Shown: positions 47,433 through 56,547 of the stretch, one piece after another
How positions within the stretch are numbered: position 1 is the stretch's first letter
How the letters are laid out: every line of letters starts with the position of its first letter
NCBI RefSeq assembly: GCF_900096995.1
Contig: NZ_OANT01000011.1
Location: forward strand, 1-64,000
From: Acinetobacter puyangensis
GTDB taxonomy: Bacteria > Pseudomonadota > Gammaproteobacteria > Pseudomonadales > Moraxellaceae
Direction: 5' to 3'
DNA: 64,000 bases
The notes under the pieces: model-generated
The model's input: the letters and a program-made list of their open reading frames with translations, nothing else
Told to the model about the DNA's origin: nothing
Databases searched by the model: none
Program-made: the position numbers and the translations under genes

Positions 47433-47783
47433 TTAATCTTCCAACAGATCAAGCACGACTTGTGTGACGTCTTGAGATAAATCCCGATCATTAAAAATTT
47501 CAAAGGCAGTAATGGTGACATCAGTATTGGAAGGCAACTCTTTTTGTTCTTGTTCAATCAGTTGTTGTATCGGTAAAATGGTTTGTTTGATGGCAAATAA
47601 ATCAATTTCTTCATAGTCAATTAAATCACCATCAATATTTAATTCTGCCTTTAGAATATACGGGTGAATAATGGTGGGAATAATCGACTGGATATCGGTA
47701 ATGTCGAACAGCGAAATTTCACGTTCTTCATCATTTTTACCCAAGTTCTCTCGTGCTTCAATGATAACGTGATAATAAGCCAT
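47433..47783 (-). CDS. Hypothetical acidic protein, 116 aa
   Basis: A soluble acidic protein (AYYHVIIEARENLGKNDEE, then alternating strands such as ILKAELNIDGDLIDYEEIDLFAIKQTI). No family is recognised. The ATG at 47783 is preceded by GAGGACAG, better than 47837. Alternating beta strands and a helix around residues 75-85 suggest a small alpha/beta domain. It lies alone between two unrelated genes. Confidence 0.7.
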   Translation of the reverse strand: MAYYHVIIEARENLGKNDEEREISLFDITDIQSIIPTIIHPYILKAELNIDGDLIDYEEIDLFAIKQTILPIQQLIEQEQKELPSNTDVTITAFEIFNDRDLSQDVTQVVLDLLED

Positions 47784-47921
47784 TTTTCTGTCCTCAAAGT
47801 CTAATTTGTATTCAAATTTACTATGCGCAAATCTCAAAACTTAAGCAAGTGATTTTTGTTATTAATCCCGCTTAATATAGGCCAGCCCTAGCAGTCTATA
47901 AAAATTATAAGCATAAGCGCT

Positions 47922-48263
47922 TTAATTCTGGCTACGAAACACGAAATAGACGCATCCCATCAAACAGACTCCCGCCCATAAATAATCCAGTTTAAACGGC
48001 TGTTTAAATAAAAAAATCATAAAAGGCACAAATACTAAAAGTGTAATCACTTCTTGGGAAATTTTCATCTCACCCAATGACCAGCCCTGTTCTGCCAATA
48101 AACGTGTCGCAGGAACCATAAAACTATATTCAAATAGTGCGATGGCCCAACCGAATAAAATAGCTTGCCACAATGGGGCATCATGTAAATATTTTAAATG
48201 CCCATACCAGGCCAGTGTCATGAAACAATTGGAGATAATCAATAAGATAAAGGGTAGGCTCAT
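47922..48263 (-). CDS. DUF486 family inner-membrane protein
   Basis: A 113-aa protein with four hydrophobic helices. The pattern (NCFMTLAWYGHLKYL, GWAIALFEYSFMVPATRLLAEQGWSLGEMKISQEVITLLVF) matches DUF486, a small relative of the DMT superfamily. Substrate is unknown. It precedes the enoyl-CoA hydratase gene product only in position (same strand, 48 bases apart, hydratase gene upstream), so the two may be co-transcribed. Confidence 0.88.
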   Translation of the reverse strand: MSLPFILLIISNCFMTLAWYGHLKYLHDAPLWQAILFGWAIALFEYSFMVPATRLLAEQGWSLGEMKISQEVITLLVFVPFMIFLFKQPFKLDYLWAGVCLMGCVYFVFRSQN

Positions 48264-48311
48264 GGCAGCACCAAAAAGATGTTTAGCAGCCGATTTTAAC
48301 TGAATTAAGCT

Positions 48312-49130
48312 TTATTGACCTTTAAATTGAGGTTTCCGTTTTTGCTGCATTGCCAGCACACCCTCTATTGCATCCTGAGATTTTAATAAAGGTTCTAAAT
48401 GCTGTGGCAAGCGTGCTAATGCTTGTGTGACGCCTAGATCAAATGCTTCATGTGCGGCGGCCAGACTGGCTTGTACTGCCAGAGGTGCAGCATGGCTAAT
48501 GGATTGTGCCAAGGCAATGGCACGCGCGAACAATTGTTCTGCTGGGCAGATTTCTGTGATTAGGTTCATTTTTAATGCAGTTTGAGCATCAAAACTATCG
48601 CCTGTTAAAATATAGCGCATGGCATTTGACCAGCCTGCGGCCTGTACAAAACGCGCCGTTGCGCCGCCAAAAGGTAAAATACCACGCTGGACTTCCATTT
48701 GTGCAAAATGGCTATTGTCTGCCGCAATCGCAATATCTGCATTGAGCATTAACTCTATACCTGCGGTAAAGCAAGTTCCTTGTACAGCAACAATCACTGG
48801 CTTGGTGCGATGTTTAGCACTGGTGCCCCATGGATTGATTTTATCTTGAGGAAATAAAGATTGACCGGATTGTAAAAAGGGCTGTAACTGGAATAAATCC
48901 AGACCTGCGGTAAAATGTTCACCATGGGCAAAAATCACTGCACAGCGTAATTGTGGATTATTCTCATAGTCGGTCAAGGCTTGTGCTAATGCTTCGATCA
49001 TAAAACTATCAAAGGCATTGCGTTTTTCTACCCGATCCAGTCCAATCAGAAAAATATGCTGTTTTTGTTCTGTGCTTACTTTGCCTTGTTGCGTATCCAT
49101 TTTATTATCACTTTTAGCCTGAATATTCAT
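48312..49130 (-). CDS. Enoyl-CoA hydratase/isomerase family protein
   Basis: A 272-aa crotonase-fold protein. The oxyanion-hole segments are AHGEHFTAGLDLFQL and VQGTCFTAGIELML. The region FAQMEVQRGILPFGGATARF has the position where a catalytic Glu is usual (EVQRGILP), so hydratase or isomerase activity is plausible. The start is uncertain: ATG at 49130 or at 49100; neither has a clear ribosome site. Physiological substrate is unknown. Confidence 0.88.
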   Translation of the reverse strand: MNIQAKSDNKMDTQQGKVSTEQKQHIFLIGLDRVEKRNAFDSFMIEALAQALTDYENNPQLRCAVIFAHGEHFTAGLDLFQLQPFLQSGQSLFPQDKINPWGTSAKHRTKPVIVAVQGTCFTAGIELMLNADIAIAADNSHFAQMEVQRGILPFGGATARFVQAAGWSNAMRYILTGDSFDAQTALKMNLITEICPAEQLFARAIALAQSISHAAPLAVQASLAAAHEAFDLGVTQALARLPQHLEPLLKSQDAIEGVLAMQQKRKPQFKGQ

Positions 49131-49277
49131 TACTACAGCATAATCTAGGGTAGTCGTCAGCTAGCAAGTTGTAAATATTTCTATTGATTCACTAAACGTC
49201 TTTGCAATAAGTGATATAAAAAAATTCCCATTTATAAATAATGCCTCCTTTACGTTATACATGGCTCGCCAATTTTT

Positions 49278-49462
49278 AAAAGCAGGGTCGTCAAGTTTAA
49301 GATGCCGTTATTCCTGACTTGCGATGCTTTAGTCGCATCTCAGGACTCTAGAGCGTTCACAATAGTTTTACTTATGTATACTGTACTGGATGCTCGATCA
49401 AGTCGAGCATGACGAGTCAGATTTTTAGCTGAACATTGTTTCGCAAGGACAGCCCTGCTTTT
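49278..49462. repeat. Inverted-repeat-bounded element with REP-like palindromes
   Basis: AAAGCAGGG-type left end (from 49278) and CCCTGCTTTT right end (49453-49462) are perfect 10-base inverted repeats. Inside are two hairpins: GATGC...GCATC with outer CCTGA...TCAGG (about 49313-49344), and TGCTCGA-TCAAG-TCGAGCA (49391-49409). No coding frame is present. It looks like a small palindromic intergenic repeat. Confidence 0.6.
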
Positions 49463-49581
49463 TCAAAAGAGGATCTTATAAAAAGAGATAAATCAAAATT
49501 TTAATGATTTTTGTTGTGTACAGAGAAAAAATTTATAGAACAACTATCTTTTATGGATTAGCCTTGTTATCGTTTTATATT

Positions 49582-49848
49582 GGGTCTATTGACATTTCAT
49601 AAATAGATTGCGTTATAGGCTAAAATTTCTTCAGACTAGGCACAAAGCGAAGTCAATGGTTATTCCCTTGTCGAGCTTTGTAACGATGTATGGGGGAATT
49701 TTAGCCATAACCCTTCGGGACAGGGTCGTTTTTTGACGCTACGTCGTTATGAATAGTTCATTTAGAATGACTAAATTTCACTATTCATGCCTAGTATCGC
49801 CTAAAAAACGGCCACTGGCGCAAACATAGATGAAGTATCAATAGACCC
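49582..49848 (-). mobile_element. 267-bp MITE-like element, copy 2 (inverted)
   Basis: Bounded by GGGTCTATTGA and TCAATAGACCC. Its reverse complement aligns over its full length with the element at 19994-20260, differing mainly in a central stretch and scattered bases. No clear target duplication. It ends 58 bases before mpl. The rest of the 49131-49906 gap outside this element and the 49278-49462 repeat shows no gene. Confidence 0.85.
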
Positions 49849-49906
49849 TAATTTTTTGCAAGATAAATCACGCCAAATACGTGAATGAGAGAAGTGAGAA
49901 AGAAAG

Positions 49907-51271
49907 ATGCATCTGCATATCCTGGGTATTTGTGGCACATTTATGGGTTCGTTGGCATTGTTGGCTAGAGCACTTGGACATACTGTGACAGGCAGCGACC
50001 AAAATGTTTACCCACCCATGTCGACCCAACTAGAGAATGCAGGCATTGCTCTGATGCAGGGCTATGATCGTAGTCATTTACAACCGCATCCGGATTTGGT
50101 TGTTGTTGGAAATGCTATGAAACGCGGTATCGATGCCGTCGAATATATGCTAGATGCAGGCTTGCCATATACTTCAGGACCACAATTTCTGGCAGATCAT
50201 GTATTGCAGGGCAAACATGTTTTAGGTGTGGCAGGTACTCATGGTAAAACCACGACCACAACCATGCTAGCCTGGGTGCTGGATCAGGCGGGTTTAAATC
50301 CCGGATTTCTAATTGGTGGTGTACCGCTTGGTTTTAGTCAAAGTGCCCGTTTGGGTGGTGATTATTTCGTGGTTGAGGCGGATGAATATGATTCGGCATT
50401 TTTTGATAAGCGTTCAAAGTTTGTACACTATCATCCACGTACAGCGATTTTAAATAATCTTGAATTTGATCATGCCGATATTTTTGATGATCTGGCTGCG
50501 ATTCAAAAGCAGTTCCATCATCTGGTGCGTACGATTCCAAGTACTGGACGAATTATTGCACCAATTAGCGAAACCAATATTGATGAAGTCTTACAAATGG
50601 GCTGCTGGACGCCTGTTGTACGGACCAGTTTACAGGCAAATGATCAGGCCGAAGTATCTGCCGAATTACTTTCTGCGGATGGTAGCCATTTTAAAGTGTT
50701 GCAACATGGTCAGGTGAAAGGTGAAGTCAAATGGAACATGACCGGGCAGCATAGTGTGGCCAATGCATTGGCAACCATTGCTGCGGCTGAACATGTCGGT
50801 GTTGAAATTGCCCAAGCCTGTGATGCCTTATCTAGTTTTGGTGGCGTTAAGCGTCGCATGGAATTACTGGGCACCATTCATGGCATTGAAGTTTATGATG
50901 ATTTTGCTCATCATCCGACAGCGATTGAAACCACACTCGATGGTGCCAGAAAACGTTTGGGTGAACGCCGTCTGTGGGCGATTATTGAACCACGCTCGAA
51001 TACCATGCGTATGGGCAGCCATAAAGATGGCTTGGCATATTCGGCACGTCTTGCCGATGAAGTGATCTGGTATCAGCCTGCGGGTCTGGACTGGGATTTA
51101 CAACCTATTGTTGATGCTGCGCCAAATCATGCCCAAGTCAGCCAGTCACTGGACGATATTATTACTCGTGTTAAAAACGAAGCGAAAGCAGGCGATGCAG
51201 TGGTAATCATGTCTAATGGTGGTTTCGGCGGATTACATCAAAAATTGATTACGGCATTGCAAGTACCTTAA
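49907..51271 (+). CDS. mpl: Murein peptide ligase (UDP-MurNAc:L-Ala-gamma-D-Glu-mDAP ligase)
   Basis: A 454-aa Mur-ligase-family enzyme that attaches recycled tripeptide to UDP-MurNAc. The N-terminal HILGICGTFMGSLALLARALGH is typical of Mpl (MurC-like but distinct). The ATP-binding loop GTHGKTTTTTMLAW, EADEYDSAFFDKRSKF and the C-terminal YDDFAHHPTAIETTLDG and EPRSNTMRMG motifs follow. It joins anmK in the same window as a peptidoglycan-recycling function. The MITE-like element lies directly upstream. Confidence 0.96.
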   Translation: MHLHILGICGTFMGSLALLARALGHTVTGSDQNVYPPMSTQLENAGIALMQGYDRSHLQPHPDLVVVGNAMKRGIDAVEYMLDAGLPYTSGPQFLADHVLQGKHVLGVAGTHGKTTTTTMLAWVLDQAGLNPGFLIGGVPLGFSQSARLGGDYFVVEADEYDSAFFDKRSKFVHYHPRTAILNNLEFDHADIFDDLAAIQKQFHHLVRTIPSTGRIIAPISETNIDEVLQMGCWTPVVRTSLQANDQAEVSAELLSADGSHFKVLQHGQVKGEVKWNMTGQHSVANALATIAAAEHVGVEIAQACDALSSFGGVKRRMELLGTIHGIEVYDDFAHHPTAIETTLDGARKRLGERRLWAIIEPRSNTMRMGSHKDGLAYSARLADEVIWYQPAGLDWDLQPIVDAAPNHAQVSQSLDDIITRVKNEAKAGDAVVIMSNGGFGGLHQKLITALQVP

Positions 51272-51299
51272 ATCAACGAAATAGGGGTAATATGATTCG

Positions 51300-52457
51300 A
51301 TGTTGTTAAACTCGGCAGCCAATGATTTCGTATTACTTGTTCCTATATGTTTGATTTTTATTGGTGTTTTTTCGATCATCTTATGGTTGCAACACCGTCA
51401 AATACACTCATTATTCTGGTTAGCGATCGGCGCAGTCAGTGCCGGTGCAGGCTTGCTTGGGCAAAGTCTTATTCCTGCTGAGGCTTTGTTTAAATGGGCC
51501 TTCTGGTTAGCATTTATCTATCTGACGACATTTATTGCCTTGGCACAAGCCATTGCTTTACGCTTTCATACACAGATTTCATGGTCTTTTTGCTTCGTTA
51601 TACTGGTTTTAAATCAGATTGGCATATTTTATTATTCTTTTATCGATGAGCAGATTAGCGTACGCTATGCGATCAATGGTCTCAGTATTTTTCTGATTTT
51701 TAGCCATATTTTACCTGCAATTTATCGCGCTAAAATGCGACACCAATTTGATCAATGGTTGAAAAGATGTGCTGTGCTGATGATGGCGTGCCTTTTCTTC
51801 CGAGAAGTCCTGCTCATTTATTTAGTGTTTAATGTCAATCCAACCTTTAATTATAGCCAATCCTATATCGGGTTTTTAACCCAATTTATTGGACTATTTT
51901 TTCAGTTACTCTTTGCAGCTTTATTAATCGGAACAGGCATTCAGGATACCTTAATCGCCCTAGATAAAGAACGAAATTTTGATGATTTAACGGGGATTTT
52001 AAATCGGCGTTCATTCTTTGAAAAAGCCAGTCATTATTTACCAGTTGATTCAAAGCATAGCAATGTACTTTTCATGTGTGATATTGATTATTTTAAACAA
52101 GTGAATGATCAATATGGGCATGCTGCGGGAGATCAGGTATTAAAATTTTTTGCAGATAAAGTCTCTTCATTACTGAGATCAAATGATCTGTTTGCCAGAA
52201 TAGGCGGGGAGGAGTTCGTCTGTATCTTATGTGATGTCTCTTTGCCGCAGGCATTAGAGATCATTGAAAATATACGTCATATTTTAAGTACAAACGTTGT
52301 TTCTCCTGAAATACCAGTTCTGGTTACGGCAAGTTTTGGTGCTGTTCAGTTGGACCAATACAATGTATTAGAAGATGCCTTGAAACATGCTGACCAGCTC
52401 ATGTATCAGGCCAAACTTGCCGGACGTGATAATATTCAACATCGGTTAATAAAATAG
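51300..52457 (+). CDS. Diguanylate cyclase (membrane GGDEF protein)
   Basis: A 385-aa protein. The first about 215 residues form six or seven membrane helices (ANDFVLLVPICLIFIGVFSIILW onwards), a probable sensor. The C-terminal GGDEF domain begins DDLTGILNRRSFFEKA and has the active-site variant IGGEEF, with FDDLTGILNRR and FMCDIDYFKQVNDQYGHAAGD as expected for an active cyclase making c-di-GMP. The sequence lacks an obvious RxxD inhibitory site five residues before GGEEF (LFARIGGEEF). It starts 28 bases after mpl and may be co-transcribed. Confidence 0.92.
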   Translation: MLLNSAANDFVLLVPICLIFIGVFSIILWLQHRQIHSLFWLAIGAVSAGAGLLGQSLIPAEALFKWAFWLAFIYLTTFIALAQAIALRFHTQISWSFCFVILVLNQIGIFYYSFIDEQISVRYAINGLSIFLIFSHILPAIYRAKMRHQFDQWLKRCAVLMMACLFFREVLLIYLVFNVNPTFNYSQSYIGFLTQFIGLFFQLLFAALLIGTGIQDTLIALDKERNFDDLTGILNRRSFFEKASHYLPVDSKHSNVLFMCDIDYFKQVNDQYGHAAGDQVLKFFADKVSSLLRSNDLFARIGGEEFVCILCDVSLPQALEIIENIRHILSTNVVSPEIPVLVTASFGAVQLDQYNVLEDALKHADQLMYQAKLAGRDNIQHRLIK

Positions 52458-52486
52458 ATACAGCTTTTTTGTTTCACGTGGAACAA

Positions 52487-52780
52487 TTATTCAGCAGGAT
52501 ATAAAACATCACTAAAGCTAGAATCGCGTCTAAACATCGCATCGGCATAAGCGCAAATCGGAACAATGGTGACTTTTCTTTCACGTGCAAAGGCAATGGC
52601 AGCATCGAATAATAACCGTGCGACACCTTGTCCGCGTAATGAATCATCGACCCAAGTGTGATCAATGCTAAAATGATTGGGTGTATTCCAGAAATAGCTT
52701 AGTTCGGCAATTTTCTGATGATTTGAGTCGTTGATAAAAAAGCTGCCATTTTGTGTGTTGTCTTGATGTTGAATGTTCAT
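52487..52780 (-). CDS. Small GNAT-family acetyltransferase (YidJ/Yjdj type)
   Basis: A 97-aa Gcn5-related protein of the short type. A strand segment (SIDHTWVDDSLRGQGVARLLFDAAIAFAR) contains the acetyl-CoA pyrophosphate-binding QxxGxA-like turn RGQGVA; the ending KVTIVPICAYADAMFRRD is typical of the family. Substrate is unknown. It is convergent with the diguanylate cyclase gene. Confidence 0.88.
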   Translation of the reverse strand: MNIQHQDNTQNGSFFINDSNHQKIAELSYFWNTPNHFSIDHTWVDDSLRGQGVARLLFDAAIAFARERKVTIVPICAYADAMFRRDSSFSDVLYPAE

Positions 52781-52994
52781 CTAAAACCTAAACTGAAAAA
52801 AATAATAGAGGGCTATATTAAAAAATGAGTATAAGCTTAAAATTGAAGAGGTGATAAGGTAAATCTGCTCAAGTGGATAATGAGAGTCTTCGCATGCTTG
52901 GTTCGGTATAAAATAGAAGTTGATACATAAAATTTACTTTTAAAGCATCAACTTTTTGATTAATAACATTTAATTTTACTATTTAAATGGATGA

Positions 52995-53804
52995 TCAATA
53001 AAGAAAATTGGAGATTTTATTCGCAGTCTCAATCACTTCTATTGCAATCTTATTTTTAAAAGTATCCTCATCATAAGTGCTAACAGGGCAACTGACGGAT
53101 AAGACAGCCACCATTTCTTGGGAAAGTTGGCGGTAAATTGGTGCAGCACATGCGGCAATATCGTGATTATAGTGGCCCCAACTGGTCATGGATTTTTGTG
53201 TCCGTACATAGTCTAAGCGTTTCAATAGCTCTTTAAGATTTTTAGGAGTTAAATCAGAAAACGTATCCCAATCCTGAAACTTTTTATAACGTTTGCGCAC
53301 TTCTGCTTCGGAAAGATTAGACAGTAATAATTGACCAATGACAGTTGCATGTGCAGGCCAGCGGGTACCGACATGAATATTACTGGTGAAATGTCCTATG
53401 GATTGCACATTATTAATAAAAACAATATGGGTGCCTTCGAGAATCGATAAATGAATCGCAATTTTAATGCGATCACGCAGATCTTTCATGATCGGTGTGG
53501 AAATATCGGTAAGCGAAAGTTTAGATAAATGGTTAAAACCAAGCTCCATTACTTTGGAATCCAGCGAATATGTTTTCTGTGAAGTTTTTTTCAAATAACC
53601 GCACGACTCAAGGGTATAAATCAAGCGAAATGCACTAGAACGGTTCACTTCAATTAATTCTGCGATTTCTGAAATCGTCATTTCGTTGGCGTGATCATTG
53701 AATGCTTCCAATATTGCTAAACCACGCATAAGCCTAGGAACTAAATAGCGTTCTTCATTTTTATCTGAATCTGAGTGATTAAATTCTTCAAATTGGGAGA
53801 CCAT
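52995..53804 (-). CDS. IclR-family transcriptional regulator
   Basis: A 269-aa regulator. An N-terminal winged HTH (VPRLMRGLAILEAFNDHANEMTISEIAELIEVNRSSAFRLIYTLE) is followed by an IclR effector-binding domain (VGTRWPAHATVIGQLLLSNLS; IAACAAPIYRQ). ATG 53804 has AAGGA upstream and is preferred to 53855. It is divergent from the catabolic operon starting at 54067 and most likely controls it in response to a pathway compound. Two similar palindromes lie in the shared region. Confidence 0.93.
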   Translation of the reverse strand: MVSQFEEFNHSDSDKNEERYLVPRLMRGLAILEAFNDHANEMTISEIAELIEVNRSSAFRLIYTLESCGYLKKTSQKTYSLDSKVMELGFNHLSKLSLTDISTPIMKDLRDRIKIAIHLSILEGTHIVFINNVQSIGHFTSNIHVGTRWPAHATVIGQLLLSNLSEAEVRKRYKKFQDWDTFSDLTPKNLKELLKRLDYVRTQKSMTSWGHYNHDIAACAAPIYRQLSQEMVAVLSVSCPVSTYDEDTFKNKIAIEVIETANKISNFLY

Positions 53805-53886
53805 GGATAAAAAATTCCTTAATGGTTGATTGATTTGATTTGGTGCAAGGAGCACCTTTTTTTAACATTAAAAACAGTATCTCTAA

Positions 53887-54051
53887 TTTTATATATAAAA
53901 CTTTTTTTAGCTTGTAAAATGTGTAACATAATATTTCATTTTCTATATATGTTTGAATTATATGTATATCTATTTATTGACATAAAAATAAAATGGGGTT
54001 TATGCTCTAGTTATGTTTTACGGATTAAATTATGTTTTGTATATAAAACAT
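53887..54051. promoter_or_regulatory. Paired palindromes in the IclR/catabolic operon promoter region
   Basis: TTTTATATATAAAA (53887-53900) is followed by C, and a related sequence (54032-54051) has 7-base arms ATGTTTT and AAAACAT around GTATAT. Both contain TTTT, A or G, TATATAAAAC. Two copies of a palindrome in a divergent region controlled by an adjacent IclR gene suggest operator sites. The second is 15 bases before the ferredoxin start. Confidence 0.55.
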
Positions 54052-54066
54052 TTTGAGGGTTAAAGT

Positions 54067-54375
54067 ATGAGCTGGATTTCTGTTTGCAATGTTGATGATG
54101 TGAATGAAGATCAACCCAAAGCAATAGAAATTGATGACAAAAAAATTGGTGTTTTTTTGCTCGAAGATAATTTCTATGCGATAGAAAATGTTTGTCCTCA
54201 TGCTTATGCACTTTTGACCGAAGGCTTTATCGAAGACCAAAACGTTGAATGTCCGTTGCATGAAGCAATCTTTGATATCCCAACAGGTGAGCTGAAAAGT
54301 GGACCGGGATGCCGAAATCTATGTACTTACCCTGTTCGTGTTGAAGGACAGGATGTCCAAATTCAGTTGAATTAA
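54067..54375 (+). CDS. Rieske-type [2Fe-2S] ferredoxin
   Basis: A 102-aa Rieske ferredoxin that carries electrons from a reductase to an oxygenase. Cluster ligands are Cys43 and His45 (CPH) and Cys62 and His65 (CPLH). The length and the VCPHAYALLTEG and CPLHEAIFDIPTGE motifs are of the BphF/CarAc type. It is the first gene of the cluster and is paired with the oxygenase at 54703 and reductase at 57506. Confidence 0.95.
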   Translation: MSWISVCNVDDVNEDQPKAIEIDDKKIGVFLLEDNFYAIENVCPHAYALLTEGFIEDQNVECPLHEAIFDIPTGELKSGPGCRNLCTYPVRVEGQDVQIQLN

Positions 54376-54390
54376 GAAGGAGTGGATTTA

Positions 54391-54690
54391 ATGAAAGCAT
54401 TTAATCAAAAACTGGCAATGTGGATGAATCCGACGCCTTCAAAAGAAGCCGGAATCAATAATATTCAAATTCCGGGACAAGTCGAACATTTGGTTTGGCA
54501 AACCCGATACAAAGAACCTTCTTCTTATGAACAAGATCTGGTGCAACAACTGATTCAGGCATTTAGCACAGGGGTGACTGAACTGGATCAACTGGTGAAT
54601 CAATTGAATCAACAAGGTTTTCGTCAGGAATCGGGTGAGTTTTGGACTGTCGAACAGTTTAGTGAAGAAATGCAGCGTTTGGGTTATTAA
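54391..54690 (+). CDS. Small recombinase-like HTH protein (oxygenase-associated)
   Basis: A 99-aa protein between ferredoxin and oxygenase. The N-terminal half is extended and Pro/Gln-rich; the C-terminal half is helical with a possible HTH (SYEQDLVQQLIQAF, GVTELDQLVNQLNQQGF, SGEFWTVEQFSEEM). Similar small proteins annotated as recombinase-like HTH proteins accompany such operons in Acinetobacter. ATG 54391 has AAGGAG at good spacing. Function is unknown; a structural or regulatory partner of the oxygenase is possible. Confidence 0.75.
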   Translation: MKAFNQKLAMWMNPTPSKEAGINNIQIPGQVEHLVWQTRYKEPSSYEQDLVQQLIQAFSTGVTELDQLVNQLNQQGFRQESGEFWTVEQFSEEMQRLGY

Positions 54691-54702
54691 GGGGTAAGGA
54701 CA

Positions 54703-55776
54703 ATGAATATGCAAGCCAATATCGAAACTGATGTAGCAAGCTATCTGGATCTGGGCTTAAGAGATCAATGGCATCCGGTACTTTCAAGTTGGGAAGTGGG
54801 GGCAAATCCTGTTGGGATTACCCGTCTGGGCGAGAATATTGTGGTGTGGCGTGATACCGATGGAAAAATCCATGCACTTGAAGATCGCTGTCCGCATCGT
54901 GGTGCCCGTCTATCTTTGGGCTGGAATCTTGGCGATCGCGTCGCTTGCTGGTACCACGGTGTTGAAGTCAATGCCGAAGGTACAGTAGCCGATGTGCCGG
55001 CCGTACATGCATGCCCGTTGAAAGGTAGCCAGTGTGTAAAAAGTTATCCCGTGATTGAAAAACATGATGCAATTTTTATCTGGTTTGGTATTGATCCCAA
55101 TGAAGCACCCAAAGATTTACATTTCCCCGAACAATTGGCAAGTGAGGAATGGAGTGCTTTCCTGTGTCAGGCAGACTGGAAAGTTAATCATCAATATGCC
55201 ATCGATAATGTAATGGATCCTATGCACGGTACCTATTTGCATTGTACCTCGCATTCTATGGCAGAAGGTGAACGTACCGCAGAAATGAAACATCGCACCA
55301 CCAAAGATGGTTTTATTTTTGAGAAGGAAGGTCAGACTGGCGTCAATTTTGACTGGGTGGAATATGGTAATACCGGCGCTAGCTGGCTCAGACTTTCTAT
55401 TCCTTACCGTAAGGAATTTGGTCCAGGAGGTGTGTTCTGGATTGTCGGTTTTGCAACCCCAATCGATGCTAATAATACCCGTGTTTTCTTTTGGAGATGT
55501 CGTCAGGTTACTGGCTGGCAACGTCATGTATGGCGGTTTATGTATCGCAACCATCTGGAAAAATTACATTGGGATGTGCTGGAACAAGACCGCATTATTC
55601 TGGAAAACCTTGCACCGAATGCACGTCAGCATGAGTTTTTATATCAGCATGATGTGGGCTTGTCACGGTTACGTCGCTTAATGAAAAAAGAAGCTGAAAA
55701 GCAATTGAAAAAAATTGCTGCCTTAAAGACAGCTTCTGCTGAGCTGATTCCGATGCAGGACGCTGCTCATGTCTGA
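54703..55776 (+). CDS. Rieske non-heme iron oxygenase, catalytic subunit
   Basis: A 357-aa alpha subunit with no separate beta subunit. The Rieske domain has CPH (Cys63, His65) and CWYH (Cys82, His85). The catalytic domain has Asp172 and the iron ligands His175 and His180 in DPMHGTYLH. The likely third ligand is Asp296 in LEQD. A small alpha-only oxygenase with a Rieske ferredoxin and FAD reductase fits the carbazole-dioxygenase or O-demethylase-like groups. Substrate is unknown. Its end overlaps the next start by eight bases. Confidence 0.94.
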   Translation: MNMQANIETDVASYLDLGLRDQWHPVLSSWEVGANPVGITRLGENIVVWRDTDGKIHALEDRCPHRGARLSLGWNLGDRVACWYHGVEVNAEGTVADVPAVHACPLKGSQCVKSYPVIEKHDAIFIWFGIDPNEAPKDLHFPEQLASEEWSAFLCQADWKVNHQYAIDNVMDPMHGTYLHCTSHSMAEGERTAEMKHRTTKDGFIFEKEGQTGVNFDWVEYGNTGASWLRLSIPYRKEFGPGGVFWIVGFATPIDANNTRVFFWRCRQVTGWQRHVWRFMYRNHLEKLHWDVLEQDRIILENLAPNARQHEFLYQHDVGLSRLRRLMKKEAEKQLKKIAALKTASAELIPMQDAAHV

Positions 55777-56536
55777 TTATCCACAATTGTTGCAAGGCAA
55801 AAAAATTATTGTCACCGGCGCAGCACGTGGTCTGGGACGTAGTTTTGCAGAAGCGATTGCACAGGCGGGTGCCGAGGTTGTAATGGCAGATATTTTAACC
55901 GATGTCTTGCAGTCTGAAGTACAGCTTTTGCAGGAAAAAGGTTTGCCTGTGTCTGGCACCAGTTTGGATTTGGCCAATCAGGATTCTATTTGTGCTGCGG
56001 TTGATTTTGCACAGGAAAAAATGTCCGCTATTGATGGTCTGGTCAATTGTGCAGCGCTTGCAACAGGTGTTGGTGGTAAGGACATGATGGACTATGACAG
56101 TGATTTATGGGATCGAGTCATGACCGTAAATGTCAAAGGTAGCTGGTTAATGACTCAGGCTTGCGTTCCTTATTTAAAGCAAAGCAAGGCTGGAAAAATT
56201 GTCAATATTGCCTCTGATACGGCACTTTGGGGTGCACCTAAGCTCATGGCATATGTCGCTAGTAAAGGCGCAATTTTGTCTATGACACGCTCCATGGCAA
56301 GAGAATTGGGTGAATTTAATATTTGCGTGAATACCATTTCTCCAGGATTAACGCTGGTTGAAGCCACCGAATATGTGCCACAACAACGTCATCAGCAGTA
56401 TGTCACTGGGCGAGCGATTCAGCGGCCTCAGCATCCTGATGATTTGAATGGTACAGCCTTGTATTTGTTATCAGATTTAGCATCGTTTGTCACTGGACAG
56501 AATATTCCAGTGAATGGTGGTTTCGTCTTTAATTAA
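55769..56536 (+). CDS. Short-chain dehydrogenase, likely cis-dihydrodiol dehydrogenase
   Basis: A 255-aa SDR with the NAD motif TGAARGLGRSFA, NCAALATG and an intact catalytic YVASKGA (Tyr/Lys). It overlaps the oxygenase by eight bases, so they are co-translated. Oxidation of a dihydrodiol produced by the dioxygenase is a natural role. Alternatively it may oxidise a side-chain alcohol. Confidence 0.9.
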   Translation: MSDYPQLLQGKKIIVTGAARGLGRSFAEAIAQAGAEVVMADILTDVLQSEVQLLQEKGLPVSGTSLDLANQDSICAAVDFAQEKMSAIDGLVNCAALATGVGGKDMMDYDSDLWDRVMTVNVKGSWLMTQACVPYLKQSKAGKIVNIASDTALWGAPKLMAYVASKGAILSMTRSMARELGEFNICVNTISPGLTLVEATEYVPQQRHQQYVTGRAIQRPQHPDDLNGTALYLLSDLASFVTGQNIPVNGGFVFN

Positions 56537-56547
56537 GGAGATTACCG

